A stretch of DNA of 64,000 bases, from the NCBI RefSeq assembly GCF_014489595.1, contig NZ_CP060790.1, positions 1 to 64,000 of the forward strand, given 5' to 3'. Position 1 is the first letter of the stretch; each line of letters starts with the position of its first letter. The stretch is from Paenacidovorax monticola. GTDB taxonomy: Bacteria > Pseudomonadota > Gammaproteobacteria > Burkholderiales > Burkholderiaceae_C. Under the pieces are notes generated by a model. That model was not told the origin of the DNA. It did not search any database and saw nothing but the letters and a program-made list of their open reading frames with translations. This document shows positions 23,714-32,198 of the stretch, in pieces. The translations under genes and the position numbers were made by a program.

Positions 23714-24421
23714 CTACTTGGTCTTCGCGGCCAGACGGCGTTCCAGCCGCTCAATGTCTTTCTTCACACCGGCTCGGGTGTCCAGCTCCATGGCGCGCTG
23801 CAGCAGGGGCAGAGCCTCCTTGCACGCCTTGAGGGTGCGCGTGGCCATGTCCACATCGTGGCTACCGGTCTTGCCCAGCACGGCCCAGCCTGCGGCCTTG
23901 TACAGCTTGCTTTTGGCCTGGTCGGGCGTGTCGGCCTGGTCGGTCAGGGCCATGGCCTTGGCTGCCACCAGCAGTGCATCAGCGCCGCTCAACTTTCCGG
24001 CCAGGATCGCTTCGGCCACTTCGTCCTGCACGATGGTGGGCAGATTGCGGTTGTACTGGTCTGGCGGCTTGATGCCGCTGGCGAGTGCGTACTCTGCGAC
24101 TTCCAGCGCCCGGGCGTAGTTGCCCGCGTCGATGTGCCACACCAGCACGGTGGCCAGCACATCGTCCTGGGTGCCTGGCCGGGCCAGCAGCACGCCGTCC
24201 ACATAGGCGTCGTACTCCGGGAGCATGGCCCGTTTTGCCTCGATCTTCCGTTCCACGCTGTGCATGTCTTTCAGACGCAGGCGGTGCTGGTGCAGTTGCG
24301 CCAGCTGTAGTTCGTAGGCAGTGCCTACGGTCTGGCCGTGGGCGTTGTCGGTTTCTTGCTGCGCGGCCTGCTGCGATGCAAGGCTGTGCATGCGGTGCCT
24401 CTGTGCTGGTGTCTGTCGCAT
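23714..24421 (-). CDS. M: terminase small subunit gpM
   Basis: The 235-aa protein is the P2 gpM-type small terminase/endonuclease subunit. Conserved blocks are 'MLPEYDAYVDGVL', 'DDVLATVLVWHIDAGNY' and 'LPTIVQDEVAEAIL'. It recognises cos and cooperates with gpP in DNA cutting and packaging. It lies between capsid gene N and L as in P2. Confidence 0.9.
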   Translation of the reverse strand: MRQTPAQRHRMHSLASQQAAQQETDNAHGQTVGTAYELQLAQLHQHRLRLKDMHSVERKIEAKRAMLPEYDAYVDGVLLARPGTQDDVLATVLVWHIDAGNYARALEVAEYALASGIKPPDQYNRNLPTIVQDEVAEAILAGKLSGADALLVAAKAMALTDQADTPDQAKSKLYKAAGWAVLGKTGSHDVDMATRTLKACKEALPLLQRAMELDTRAGVKKDIERLERRLAAKTK

Positions 24422-24467
24422 GGCTGGTATTCCCCGTGCTTCTAGTTGGTGCTGTGGCTGCCGGCTT

Positions 24468-24506
24468 GCAAATAGCGGCTCCCTTTTTTTAGGAGCGGCT
24501 ATTTGC
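24468..24506. repeat. perfect 15-bp inverted repeat between capsid and small terminase genes
   Basis: GCAAATAGCGGCTCC (24468-24482) and its exact complement GGAGCGGCTATTTGC (24492-24506) flank a 9-nt T-rich loop. No U-tract follows on the minus strand, so it is not a simple terminator of the late operon. mRNA stabilisation or processing between N and M is possible. Confidence 0.7.
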
Positions 24507-24522
24507 GGCAGGCTGCTGGGCG

Positions 24523-25530
24523 TCAGTCCTGCAGCTCGATGTTTTCGATCAGGCAGGCTTTGCCCAGGTCTTCCACCACGAACGCGTCGTTGCTGCTCTC
24601 GAAGGTCTCGATGCGGTCGCGCTTGGGGTTGTCGATCACCGCACGGCGGCGGCTGCCGTCCTGGTAGTAGATGGACAGGTTTTTCAGGCTGGTGATGAGG
24701 ATGGCGTTGGGCTTCATGTAGGGCACGGTGATGCCCTGCTTGCCACCCAGGCGGCGCTGGCTGCGCACGATGTCGGCGGCCAGCATTTCCGTGGGGGCAG
24801 TCTGGTCGTCCACCAGTGGGAACAGCTTGTCGTGCATCAGGCCACGGCCCACGATGGCCACGAGGTCACCCGCCTCGGCGTGCCAGGCGTCCAGCAGCGA
24901 TTCGGTGGCGTCGTACACCAGGCCGTCCAGCGTCTTGTAGTCCCCAGTCGCGCCCACTACCACCTTGCCTGCGGTAGCGCCGTGGTCCATGACGCGCTCG
25001 GGTGCGTTTTCGCGCAGGTACTGCAGCCAGCCCTTGTTCACGTCCTGCAGCAGGGGATTTGTCACCCGGTTGGTGTTGGCCGCAGCGCTGGTGCCATTGA
25101 AGCCGATCATGATGCGGTCCAGCGCGCATTGCTGCTGGATGGCGCGCGATAGTCGCAGCTGGAAGTCGGGGAACTTGGCCCACATGTCCAGCGTGGCGTA
25201 GCGCACGTGGGTGTCGTAGTTGGTCTGCACGCACTGGTAGCCCTGGCCGCCCAGCGATGCGGCATCGCGTGTGGTGCGGTCAGCTCCAGTGGTGTCAGTG
25301 CGGCTGGCTACCGGGCCATCGGTGCCGATACCGATTTTCTGGCCCTGCATCTCGTCCACGGGGTAGATGCCGATGGACTGCAGGAAGGCGCTGCTCTCCT
25401 GAATGCGGCTTTCCAGCTTCTGCTGCACGCTGGGCGCGACGGTGAACATTTGGGCCGCCGACTCCACGCCGTTGAGCGTAGCGAGCTGGGCGAGGTAGGC
25501 GGAAAAGTGCTTGCGGGTTGGGTTCTTCAT
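24523..25530 (-). CDS. N: major capsid protein gpN
   Basis: The 335-aa P2-family major capsid protein has an N-terminal delta-like region with 'RIQESSAFLQSIGIYPVDEM', the block 'GIGTDGPVASRTDT', a central 'QQCALDRIMIGFNG' and a C-terminal 'YYQDGSRRRAVIDNP'. It is co-assembled with scaffold/protease gpO, whose gene precedes it by 59 nt. Length agrees with P2 gpN (357 aa precursor). Confidence 0.93.
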   Translation of the reverse strand: MKNPTRKHFSAYLAQLATLNGVESAAQMFTVAPSVQQKLESRIQESSAFLQSIGIYPVDEMQGQKIGIGTDGPVASRTDTTGADRTTRDAASLGGQGYQCVQTNYDTHVRYATLDMWAKFPDFQLRLSRAIQQQCALDRIMIGFNGTSAAANTNRVTNPLLQDVNKGWLQYLRENAPERVMDHGATAGKVVVGATGDYKTLDGLVYDATESLLDAWHAEAGDLVAIVGRGLMHDKLFPLVDDQTAPTEMLAADIVRSQRRLGGKQGITVPYMKPNAILITSLKNLSIYYQDGSRRRAVIDNPKRDRIETFESSNDAFVVEDLGKACLIENIELQD

Positions 25531-25589
25531 GGTCTGTCCCTTGGGTTCGTTTCTGGTTTGCGGTGTCTTGCGTGTTGCGTGGTGGTGGC

Positions 25590-26420
25590 TCAGCAGTCGG
25601 CCAGCACGGCGCCTTCAGTGCCGGTGGCTTCAGGACGCCCGGTAGAGCTGCTGTCTTGCTGGCTCAGCTTCACGGTCAGTTCGTTGAACTTCTTTTCAAG
25701 TGCAGAGAACTCGCCCGCCAGCTTGTCGCGTGCGGCCTTTTCGGCGGCCAGTTCCTTGGCCTGGTGTTGAATGGCGGCATCAGCTGCGCCCAGCACTTCC
25801 AGCGTCTTGGTAGCGAATACGTTGGTGGTTTCTGGCGTGGGCCTGGGGGCAGTGATGCTGCTCAAGTTTTTCAGCATGTCGCTGAATTTGGTGATGAGCA
25901 TGGACGCGATGTTCTCGGCATCGCCTTCCAGGCCCAGATCGGTTTCGACAGCAGCGGAGAACAGTGCGCCCTCGCTGTGCTTCTTGCCCTTGAACGGGCT
26001 TGCGTCGGGGTTTCCGGCCGCGAACTTCAGCACCTCGGTGCCCAGGCTGGCGGGGGAGTCGGTCACAGCAAGGCCGGTCAGATAGGCTTCGCCGGACTTC
26101 GCAAAGTTCGGGTCCACCTCGATGCTGGTGTAAATCTTTTGCTTGGCCTTGTTCATGGCCACCAGCGCCGGCAGTGCTTCGATCTGCGCGAACAACGCCA
26201 GCTTGCCGTCTTCCACTGTGCGCGATTCCACTGCCAGCACATCGCCCAGCGCTGCGAAAGCGCCTTCGGGAAGCATGCCGCGCATGTGCTCCAGCCACAC
26301 GCGGGCACCGTACTTTTCACGGTTGAAGTTCTTGGCCATCTGCTCGATCCAGCTGCGCTGAATTTCGCGGCCGTCGGTGGTGGCGCCTTCGGTGGCTACG
26401 CGGAAAAACTTGGATGGCAT
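25590..26420 (-). CDS. O: capsid scaffolding protein/protease gpO
   Basis: The 276-aa product has an N-terminal serine-protease-like domain of the GPO family: SKFFRVATEGATTDGREI, 'YGARVWLEHMRGM' with the conserved His, and 'VDPNFAKSGEAYLTGLAVTD' in short blocks. A C-terminal coiled-coil scaffold segment follows (about 205-255). ATG 26420 was chosen; the frame upstream is shadow sequence. It is the first gene of the leftward capsid operon, divergent from terminase P. Confidence 0.9.
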   Translation of the reverse strand: MPSKFFRVATEGATTDGREIQRSWIEQMAKNFNREKYGARVWLEHMRGMLPEGAFAALGDVLAVESRTVEDGKLALFAQIEALPALVAMNKAKQKIYTSIEVDPNFAKSGEAYLTGLAVTDSPASLGTEVLKFAAGNPDASPFKGKKHSEGALFSAAVETDLGLEGDAENIASMLITKFSDMLKNLSSITAPRPTPETTNVFATKTLEVLGAADAAIQHQAKELAAEKAARDKLAGEFSALEKKFNELTVKLSQQDSSSTGRPEATGTEGAVLADC

Positions 26421-26563
26421 GGTGCGGCTTTCGTGCGGTGAGTTGATCTGCCGCCTATGTTCCGCATGCCTTGCACTGGCCGCAATTTGCGCGCGCTGTG
26501 GCTGCGCGAAACACATTTTTCCGGTGATGCTTTCCGCGCGCGCGCGGCAGACACTGGCAGCCC
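26421..26563. promoter_or_regulatory. divergent O/P late promoter region
   Basis: These 143 nt separate divergent genes O and P, as in P2, and should hold both late promoters. A dyad TGTGGCTGCGCGAAACACA (26498-26516) contains TGT...ACA half-sites reminiscent of Ogr boxes, but the spacing is not exact and no ogr gene is visible in the window. Nothing else is recognised. Confidence 0.45.
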
Positions 26564-28444
26564 ATGACAAGCAAAGCCGCCACCAGACCAGTCACCACAG
26601 CGAAGCCAAAGCGCACGGTCAGCGCCGCACAGAAAGCGATTACCACCCGCGCCAAAGCCATCTTCAAGGACGCGCAGCCGGGTGGAGAAGCCAGTCCGGT
26701 GGATGGCGGTGCAGGTGTGCGCCGCGAAGCGCGGGCGCTGTTCTGGATGGGCTGGAAGCTGTCGCACATCGCGGAGCACCTGGGGGTGCCGCGTGGCACG
26801 CTGCATGGCTGGTGCAAGGCAGAGAAGTGGCAGGACACGGCGGCCGCGCAGCGTGTGGAGTACGCACTGGAAGCGCGGCTTTCAACGCTGATCGCCAAGG
26901 ACGTGAAGACGGGCGGCGACTTCAAGGAAATCGACTTGTTGGGCCGCCAGCTGGAGCGGCTGGCCCGCATCGGCAAGTACGAACGCACCGGGCGTGAAGC
27001 TGATCTGAACCCGGCGATTGAGGCGCGCAACTCGGGGCCGAAGAAGGCTCGCGGCAAGAACTGCCTGTCGGAGGAACAGGTGGAGCAGCTGAAAAGCGCC
27101 TTCCTCGATTCGCTGTTCAAGTACCAGTTGGGCTGGTGGCAGAGCAGCCAGCAGCGCACGCGGGCCATTCTCAAGTCGCGCCAGATCGGTGCCACCTGGT
27201 ACTTTGCGCGTGAGGCGTTGATTGATGCGCTGGAGACTGGGCGGAACCAGATTTTCCTGTCCGCGAGCAAGGCGCAGGCCCACATCTTCAAGCAGTACAT
27301 CTGTGCGTTTGTCCACGAAGTGACGGGCGTGGAGTTGAAAGGCGATCCCATCGTGCTGGCCAACGGCGCCACGCTCTATTTCCTGGGCAGCAATGCGCGC
27401 ACGGCGCAGGGCTACCACGGCAATTTCTATTTCGATGAGTTCTTTTGGACGCAGGACTTTGAACGTCTCAACAAGGTGGCCAGCGGCATGGCCATGCACA
27501 AGAAGTGGCGCAAGACCTACTTCAGCACGCCCAGCAGCATCCAGCACGCGGCTTATGCGTTCTGGTCGGGCCTGCGGGTCAAGAAGAAGTCCAGGATTGA
27601 AGTGGACTTGACGCACGAGCGCCTAGCCGGTGGCTTCACTGGAGAGGATCGGGTGTGGCGCAACATCGTCACGATCATGGATGCGCTGGCGGGCGGCTGT
27701 GACCTGTTCGACCTTGAAGAGCTGAAGCTGGAGTATTCCGATGCGGAGTTCGCCAACCTGCTGATGTGCGGGTTTGTCGATGATTCGTTCTCGGTCTTCC
27801 CGCTCTCGATGCTGCAGCCCTGCATGGTGGACAGCTGGGAGCTATGGACGGACTTCAAGCCCTTTAGCCAGAGGCCCTATGGCTGGCTGCCGGTGTGGGT
27901 GGGCTATGACCCCAGCCATACGGGCGATAACGCCGGCCTGGTGGTGGTAGCCCAGCCCACCAAACCGGGCGGGGCGCTGCGCGTGCTGCACACAGAGCAG
28001 TTCAAGGGCATGAACTTTGAAGCCCAGGCAAAGGCGATCAAGGCAATCACTGAGCGCTACAACGTGACCGGCATGACGGTGGACACCACTGGCATCGGGG
28101 AGGGCGTTTACCAGCTGGTGCAGAAGTTCTATCCCGCGGTGCGAGGCATCAACTACAGCGTGGACAGGAAAACCATGCTGGTGCTCAAGGCGCAGCAGGT
28201 CATCAATGCGGGGCGGCTGGAGTTTGACGCGGGCAACAAGGAGCTGGCCTCCAGCTTCATGGCCATCAAGCGTGAGATGACGGCCAGCGGACGCAACGTG
28301 ACGTATGCGGCGGGGCGCAGCGAAGAAACCGGCCACTCCGATCTGGCCTGGGCAACGATGAACGCGCTCAGCCATGAACCCTTGGAAACCGGCACCGACC
28401 TGGCCACGCCACAGGGCCAATCCTTCCTTGTTATCTCTGACTGA
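26564..28444 (+). CDS. P: terminase large subunit/ATPase gpP
   Basis: The 626-aa packaging motor has a helix-turn-helix-like N-terminal segment (about 60-90, 'HIAEHLGVPRGTLHGW'), an ATPase domain with Walker A-like SRQIGATW (about 206) and Walker B 'NFYFDEFFW' (about 290), and a C-terminal RNase H-type nuclease domain opening with VGYDPSHTGDNAG (about 445) and 'VDTTGIGEG'. It is divergent from O and 2 nt ahead of the portal gene. Confidence 0.95.
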   Translation: MTSKAATRPVTTAKPKRTVSAAQKAITTRAKAIFKDAQPGGEASPVDGGAGVRREARALFWMGWKLSHIAEHLGVPRGTLHGWCKAEKWQDTAAAQRVEYALEARLSTLIAKDVKTGGDFKEIDLLGRQLERLARIGKYERTGREADLNPAIEARNSGPKKARGKNCLSEEQVEQLKSAFLDSLFKYQLGWWQSSQQRTRAILKSRQIGATWYFAREALIDALETGRNQIFLSASKAQAHIFKQYICAFVHEVTGVELKGDPIVLANGATLYFLGSNARTAQGYHGNFYFDEFFWTQDFERLNKVASGMAMHKKWRKTYFSTPSSIQHAAYAFWSGLRVKKKSRIEVDLTHERLAGGFTGEDRVWRNIVTIMDALAGGCDLFDLEELKLEYSDAEFANLLMCGFVDDSFSVFPLSMLQPCMVDSWELWTDFKPFSQRPYGWLPVWVGYDPSHTGDNAGLVVVAQPTKPGGALRVLHTEQFKGMNFEAQAKAIKAITERYNVTGMTVDTTGIGEGVYQLVQKFYPAVRGINYSVDRKTMLVLKAQQVINAGRLEFDAGNKELASSFMAIKREMTASGRNVTYAAGRSEETGHSDLAWATMNALSHEPLETGTDLATPQGQSFLVISD

Positions 28445-28446
28445 CC

Positions 28447-29511
28447 ATGACCAAACGCAATCGTCGCGCACAGGCGCACCACACCTCCACGTCCGCTGAA
28501 CCCTCTGCGGCTACTGCTGCCCCGCCGCAGGCCCGGGCTTTCAGCTTCGACCTGGGCGAGCCAGAGCCTGTATTGGGGGGACGCTCGGCGCTGCTGGAGT
28601 ATGCGGAGTGCTTGCAGTGCGGTGACTGGTACGAACCGCCTGTGAGCCTGGCCGCGCTTGCTCGTCTTCTGCGTGTCGGGGCCCACCATGAATCGGCGTT
28701 GCGGTTCAAGGTCAATGTGTTGGTCAGCACCTTCATCCCGTCCCAGTCGCTCAGCGCCGAAGCATTCGGCGGCTTCGCGCTGGATTACATGGTGCTGGGC
28801 AACGCCTACCTGGAGCGCCGCCGCAATCGTCTGGGCGAGCTGCTGGAGCTGCGCCACGCTCTGGGCAAGTACACCCGGCGTGGCCTTGAGGCGGGCCGCT
28901 TTTTCTTCGTCACGGACCTGCAGAGCCCGCACGAATTCCCACGCCACGCCGTGTTCCAGCTGCGCGAACAGGACATTCACCAGGAAATCTATGGCCTGCC
29001 GCCATACCTGGGCGCACTGCAGTCGGCCATGCTCAACGAATCGGCCACACTGTTCCGGCGCCGCTACTACAACAACGGCAGCCATGCCGGCTTCATCCTG
29101 TACGTGACCGATGCAGCCCAGTCCCAGGGCGATGTGGACAAGATGCGCGAGCAACTGACCAAAACCAAGGGCGTGGGCAACTTCAAAAACCTTTTCTACT
29201 ACGCGCCCAACGGCAAGAAAGACGGCATCCAGATGATCCCCATCAGCGAGGTGGCCGCCAAGGATGACTTCCTGAACATCAAGAACGCCAGCCGCGATGA
29301 TGTGCTGGCCGCCCACCGCGTTCCGCCCCAGCTGATGGGCATGCTGCCCAACAATGTGGGCGGGTTTGGAGACGTGGAGAAGGCTGCCTTGGTATTTGCC
29401 CGCAACGAGATCGCGCCTTTGCAGGCACGTATCTCGCACGCCATCAACTCGTGGGCCGGCAGCAAGGTGTGCACCTTCAAGCCCTATCTTTTGCAGGACG
29501 TCCCGTCCTAG
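28447..29511 (+). CDS. Q: portal protein gpQ
   Basis: The 354-aa P2-type portal has a variable Ala/Pro-rich N-terminus, then 'YYEPPVSLAALARLL'-type and 'DYMVLGNAYLERRRN' blocks, 'LPPYLGALQSAMLNESATLFRRRYY' in pieces, and a C-terminal 'AHRVPPQLMGMLPNN' segment diagnostic of the PBSX/P2 portal family. It follows P by two bases. It is the outermost structural gene on the right. Confidence 0.94.
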   Translation: MTKRNRRAQAHHTSTSAEPSAATAAPPQARAFSFDLGEPEPVLGGRSALLEYAECLQCGDWYEPPVSLAALARLLRVGAHHESALRFKVNVLVSTFIPSQSLSAEAFGGFALDYMVLGNAYLERRRNRLGELLELRHALGKYTRRGLEAGRFFFVTDLQSPHEFPRHAVFQLREQDIHQEIYGLPPYLGALQSAMLNESATLFRRRYYNNGSHAGFILYVTDAAQSQGDVDKMREQLTKTKGVGNFKNLFYYAPNGKKDGIQMIPISEVAAKDDFLNIKNASRDDVLAAHRVPPQLMGMLPNNVGGFGDVEKAALVFARNEIAPLQARISHAINSWAGSKVCTFKPYLLQDVPS

Positions 29512-29568
29512 GCCCCAGCCTTCGACAGTGCCGTGTCACGCGCGCGTGCCTGCACTGAGTAAAGGCGG

Positions 29569-30060
29569 CTAACGCAACGCAGCTCGTACCGCGTTAAGCG
29601 CCGATACGGTCACCGTCAATAGTCCAATGTTCGCAACTATTACGGTGCCAAGAAAATCCAGAAGCAGAGTCGGACGATGCCGGAACATAGCTCTGAAGGT
29701 CCTGAACACGGCGTTCCTCGGATCGAGGCCTCGCATACGTTCGCGCCGCGCGAAGCGGGCGTACACCCCCAGGTTGTCGAGCAACGCATCTACGAACTGA
29801 TTCAGGTTGGCCAGAAACGCTAGGCAGAAAAGCCCCACGCAGAAAAAGAATGCAACGGTTGAAGGCAGGTTGGACAGGTCAATGCGCCTGAAATCCAGGC
29901 GAACCCAGAGCAGCAGCGCTGTTGTCGCCAGCAAGACCTGCGGAGTCAAATTTCTCAAGAACTCTAGTAGGGGCCGTTGGCCTTCTTTAAGGATCAGCAC
30001 AGTTGATGTGTGTAGCGGCGACAACGGCAGTGTACCTGCCGAGTCATGCATCAACTGCAC
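29569..30060 (-). CDS. small membrane protein in the P2 old/tin (moron) position
   Basis: The 163-aa product has hydrophobic segments at about residues 40-52, 70-88 and 135-158 and a basic central loop (RRERMRGLDPRN). No catalytic motif is visible. It is encoded just beyond the portal gene on the opposite strand, where P2-like prophages carry non-essential cargo such as superinfection-exclusion genes. Such a role is possible but unsupported by sequence. The gene is convergent with Q. Confidence 0.6.
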   Translation of the reverse strand: MQLMHDSAGTLPLSPLHTSTVLILKEGQRPLLEFLRNLTPQVLLATTALLLWVRLDFRRIDLSNLPSTVAFFFCVGLFCLAFLANLNQFVDALLDNLGVYARFARRERMRGLDPRNAVFRTFRAMFRHRPTLLLDFLGTVIVANIGLLTVTVSALNAVRAALR

Positions 30061-30406
30061 CTCTCCAGCACCAAAACCGTCGCAGGCCTAGTTCTGAGGC
30101 GCGGGTGGGCCCTCCTCGTTACCGACCGACATCGTTGCCATCACCCGTGCCTCCTCCGCGCATAGGCTGTGCGCTCCCACCCCGCAGCGCGCGGTCGAGA
30201 CCCCGCCGCGCCTGCTGGCTTAATGCGTCGATTTCGTCGAATGTGCTGACAAGCCCTGCCGCCAGACTTGGCGCGGTCGCGCATCCGAAATCGGGCCACG
30301 TTTTAGAGTCGGGAATCGTCGGTTAATGACGGGAGCGGAGCTGTGGACTCAACCGGCAAAAATTGTATGTAACATGTTGTCATAACCATCCAGAATTCAT
30401 GCGCTG
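30061..30406. other. 346-nt stretch without a supported gene
   Basis: A minus-strand frame (about 30116-30310) is open but lacks a start codon with any ribosome-binding site and resembles no family known to me; it may be a decayed gene. AT content rises sharply after about 30340, just before the DUF4145 gene, marking a composition boundary. Confidence 0.4.
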
Positions 30407-31312
30407 ATGTCTGCTCCACTTCCAATCATATTTTCAAGCTGCAGAGCTTGCGGTCGCTCAACAAGGCATGAGGTCCTATCCTCGTTTGTCGACGAAACTG
30501 ATCCAGACGGATATCACGAACGAGATTCTTGGCAAGTCGTGCGATGTTTAGGCTGCCATTCATACGGCTTTCGCCACGTGAATGAGGATTTTGAAAATAT
30601 TATCGAAACTTTCGATGGCGACTATGGGCATAAAACTGTGGTGTTGATATATCCAAGCGTAATTCAGGACCACAAACCACTTGAGGATACATTCTATATC
30701 CCCAAGTTAATTAGAAAAATATATAATCAAACATTAAATACGCTGAGTTCTGGAGCCTATGTTCTTGCAAGTATTGGATTGAGAGCCACGATTGAGGCGA
30801 CATGCAATCATTTATTGATTTCTGGTGCGACTCTTGAAAAACGTATTGACCAGCTAGTCAAATCTGGTCATGTTTCGAACAGTGATCGAAAACTCTTGCA
30901 TGCAATTCGGTTTTTGGGAAACGATGCGGCGCATAACATAACGGAGCCGAAGCATGCTGAAATCCGTGTAGCGCTGGACATCGTTGAGCACATACTTAAT
31001 ACACTGTTTGTTCTTCCGAAGAAAGCTAGATCCCTAGATACGGTGGTGGAGAACTACGCAGATTTTATTAAATTGGTTGAGGCATGCGCCGCAAAGAGTC
31101 CAGCGTCTACTACCAAAAGTCTTATAGGATTGCTCGATTCAAAGCGCCGCCTGATTCCGCAGGTTAGCATTGATGAATATGAGAAACAATTGTTGGAGGA
31201 AATAAGTGCTGGTAATGTGCCGTTTTTATCTCTGGTAGAGGCTGCCAATGTTGAGGGCAAAGATGTGAATATCTACCAAGTTTTGGATGACCCTGCCAAT
31301 GACCCTTTTTGA
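30407..31312 (+). CDS. DUF4145-domain protein with zinc ribbon (cargo gene)
   Basis: The 301-aa protein has an N-terminal zinc ribbon (Cys12-x2-Cys15 ... Cys47-x2-Cys50), then a HEPN-like DUF4145 domain: 'YVLASIGLRATIEATCNH', 'LEKRIDQLVKSGHVS' and 'AIRFLGNDAAH' with the conserved Arg168/His176 pair. DUF4145 proteins are frequent near restriction and other defence genes, but biochemical function is not established. GC content is well below that of the prophage and chromosome, indicating separate acquisition. It is the last gene before the right attachment site. Confidence 0.85.
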   Translation: MSAPLPIIFSSCRACGRSTRHEVLSSFVDETDPDGYHERDSWQVVRCLGCHSYGFRHVNEDFENIIETFDGDYGHKTVVLIYPSVIQDHKPLEDTFYIPKLIRKIYNQTLNTLSSGAYVLASIGLRATIEATCNHLLISGATLEKRIDQLVKSGHVSNSDRKLLHAIRFLGNDAAHNITEPKHAEIRVALDIVEHILNTLFVLPKKARSLDTVVENYADFIKLVEACAAKSPASTTKSLIGLLDSKRRLIPQVSIDEYEKQLLEEISAGNVPFLSLVEAANVEGKDVNIYQVLDDPANDPF

Positions 31313-31381
31313 TCTTTGAACAATGTGCTGACGGAGGTGCGAAGTAGTAAGCACTCCAGCAGGGTGCACGTGTCGGTTGAT

Positions 31382-31402
31382 TGGCCTACAGGATGGCCTA
31401 CA
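31382..31402. repeat. two direct TGGCCTACA repeats near the element end
   Basis: TGGCCTACA occurs at 31382-31390 and again at 31394-31402, a 12-bp period, about 50 bp inside the tRNA-like end. Short direct repeats in this position are typical arm-type sites for tyrosine integrases. The role is inferred. Confidence 0.5.
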
Positions 31403-31450
31403 AGTCAGGCGAATCCGTGGCGATGTACCGCCACCACTAGACGCTAGGGT

Positions 31451-31466
31451 CCCTCCGTTTCCGCCA
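31451..31466 (+). other. attR: putative attR: tRNA-Ser 3'-end-like sequence
   Basis: CCCTCCGTTTCCGCCA matches the T-stem/acceptor end plus CCA of a tRNA-Ser gene, with no tRNA body upstream. Directly downstream is an intrinsic terminator as after a real tRNA gene, and chromosomal sox genes follow. This pattern fits the right border of an element integrated in a tRNA-Ser. The intact tRNA and attL would lie left of the window. Confidence 0.5.
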
Positions 31467-31501
31467 AAAGCCATTTCTAAGCTGCTGATTAGAAAACAAG
31501 G

Positions 31502-31528
31502 AAAGCCACCGCGAGGTGGCTTTTTTGT
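31502..31528 (+). terminator. intrinsic terminator downstream of tRNA-like remnant
   Basis: AAGCCACC-GCGA-GGTGGCTT forms an 8-bp stem followed by a T tract. It is placed about 40 nt after the CCA, as expected for the terminator of the original tRNA-Ser transcript. Confidence 0.8.
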
Positions 31529-31841
31529 TGCCGGGTGCGCTAGCCGCCTTGACCAGATGGGGCAGTTGCCGGTGGCCTCTCCGTATGGAATTGAATTGTC
31601 AGCCCAGCCCGCACCACTGATACGGCCAGGCTGGCCTTCACCCGGCTCGCCACCGCCAGAGGCGGTGAAGAAGAGCTGGCGTGCCAGCTCGGTGCCCTGG
31701 TCTGGCGCTGGGCAGCGAGTGCTGAGCTGATGGACATCAGTGGCGTCTGGGCGCCTGCAGCAATCCCGCGTAGACTATGAAGCATGGCCCCAGCTCCTCG
31801 CGGGTTGGCGGCCCGGAGCGCGCAACGGCGGGGTGGTTGAC
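31529..31841. other. gap without a supported gene, upstream of the ArsR regulator
   Basis: No frame here has a start, ribosome-binding site and family match. A plus-strand frame ending near 31775 (containing EEELACQLGALVWRW) looks like the tail of a decayed gene. The 3' part must contain the promoter of the ArsR-type regulator. Confidence 0.4.
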
Positions 31842-32165
31842 ATGGACACGAAGAACACGACATCGCAGGCAATCGAGGATGACAGCGTCTTTGAGACGGC
31901 TGCGGAGCTGTTCCGTGCAATGGCCGCGCCCATGCGCCTGAAGATCATCAGCACCCTGTGCAACGGCGAGAAGAATGTGAGCGAGCTGCTTGCCGAGATC
32001 GACACCACCCAGCCCAACATGTCCCAGCACCTCAACACCCTGTACCAGGCCGGTGTGCTGGGCCGCCGCCGTGAGGGCGTGAGCATCTATTATTTCATCG
32101 CAAACGACAAGGTGGTGCAGATGTGCCGCAGCATCTGCGTGCAGATCGCGATCGAGCAGGAGTGA
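31842..32165 (+). CDS. soxR: ArsR-family repressor, SoxR/SqrR/BigR-like
   Basis: The 107-aa winged-helix repressor has the DNA-recognition helix around 'TQPNMSQHLNTLYQAG' (57-71) and wing 'GRRREGVSIYYF'. Cys40 (STLCNGEK) and Cys95/Cys99 (MCRSIC) are placed like the redox pair of sulfide/persulfide-sensing ArsR proteins (SqrR, BigR, SoxR), which release DNA upon tetrasulfide formation. ATG 31842 was chosen over an upstream in-frame start because conservation begins here. Its position at the head of the sox locus supports control of sulfur oxidation genes. Confidence 0.85.
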   Translation: MDTKNTTSQAIEDDSVFETAAELFRAMAAPMRLKIISTLCNGEKNVSELLAEIDTTQPNMSQHLNTLYQAGVLGRRREGVSIYYFIANDKVVQMCRSICVQIAIEQE

Positions 32166-32198
32166 GGCCTGCCCCAGGGCGGGCCCGCGCCTGCCGTG

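Noticed and set aside
26498..26516. TGT...ACA dyad as a genuine Ogr binding site
   Set aside because: Spacing is 11 or 13 instead of the expected 12, and no ogr/delta gene is present, so it is reported only as a weak feature within the promoter region.
30003..30326. Pro/Ser/Arg-rich 107-codon frame
   Set aside because: It partly overlaps the membrane-protein gene in antisense, has no ribosome-binding site, and its composition is typical of a shadow frame.
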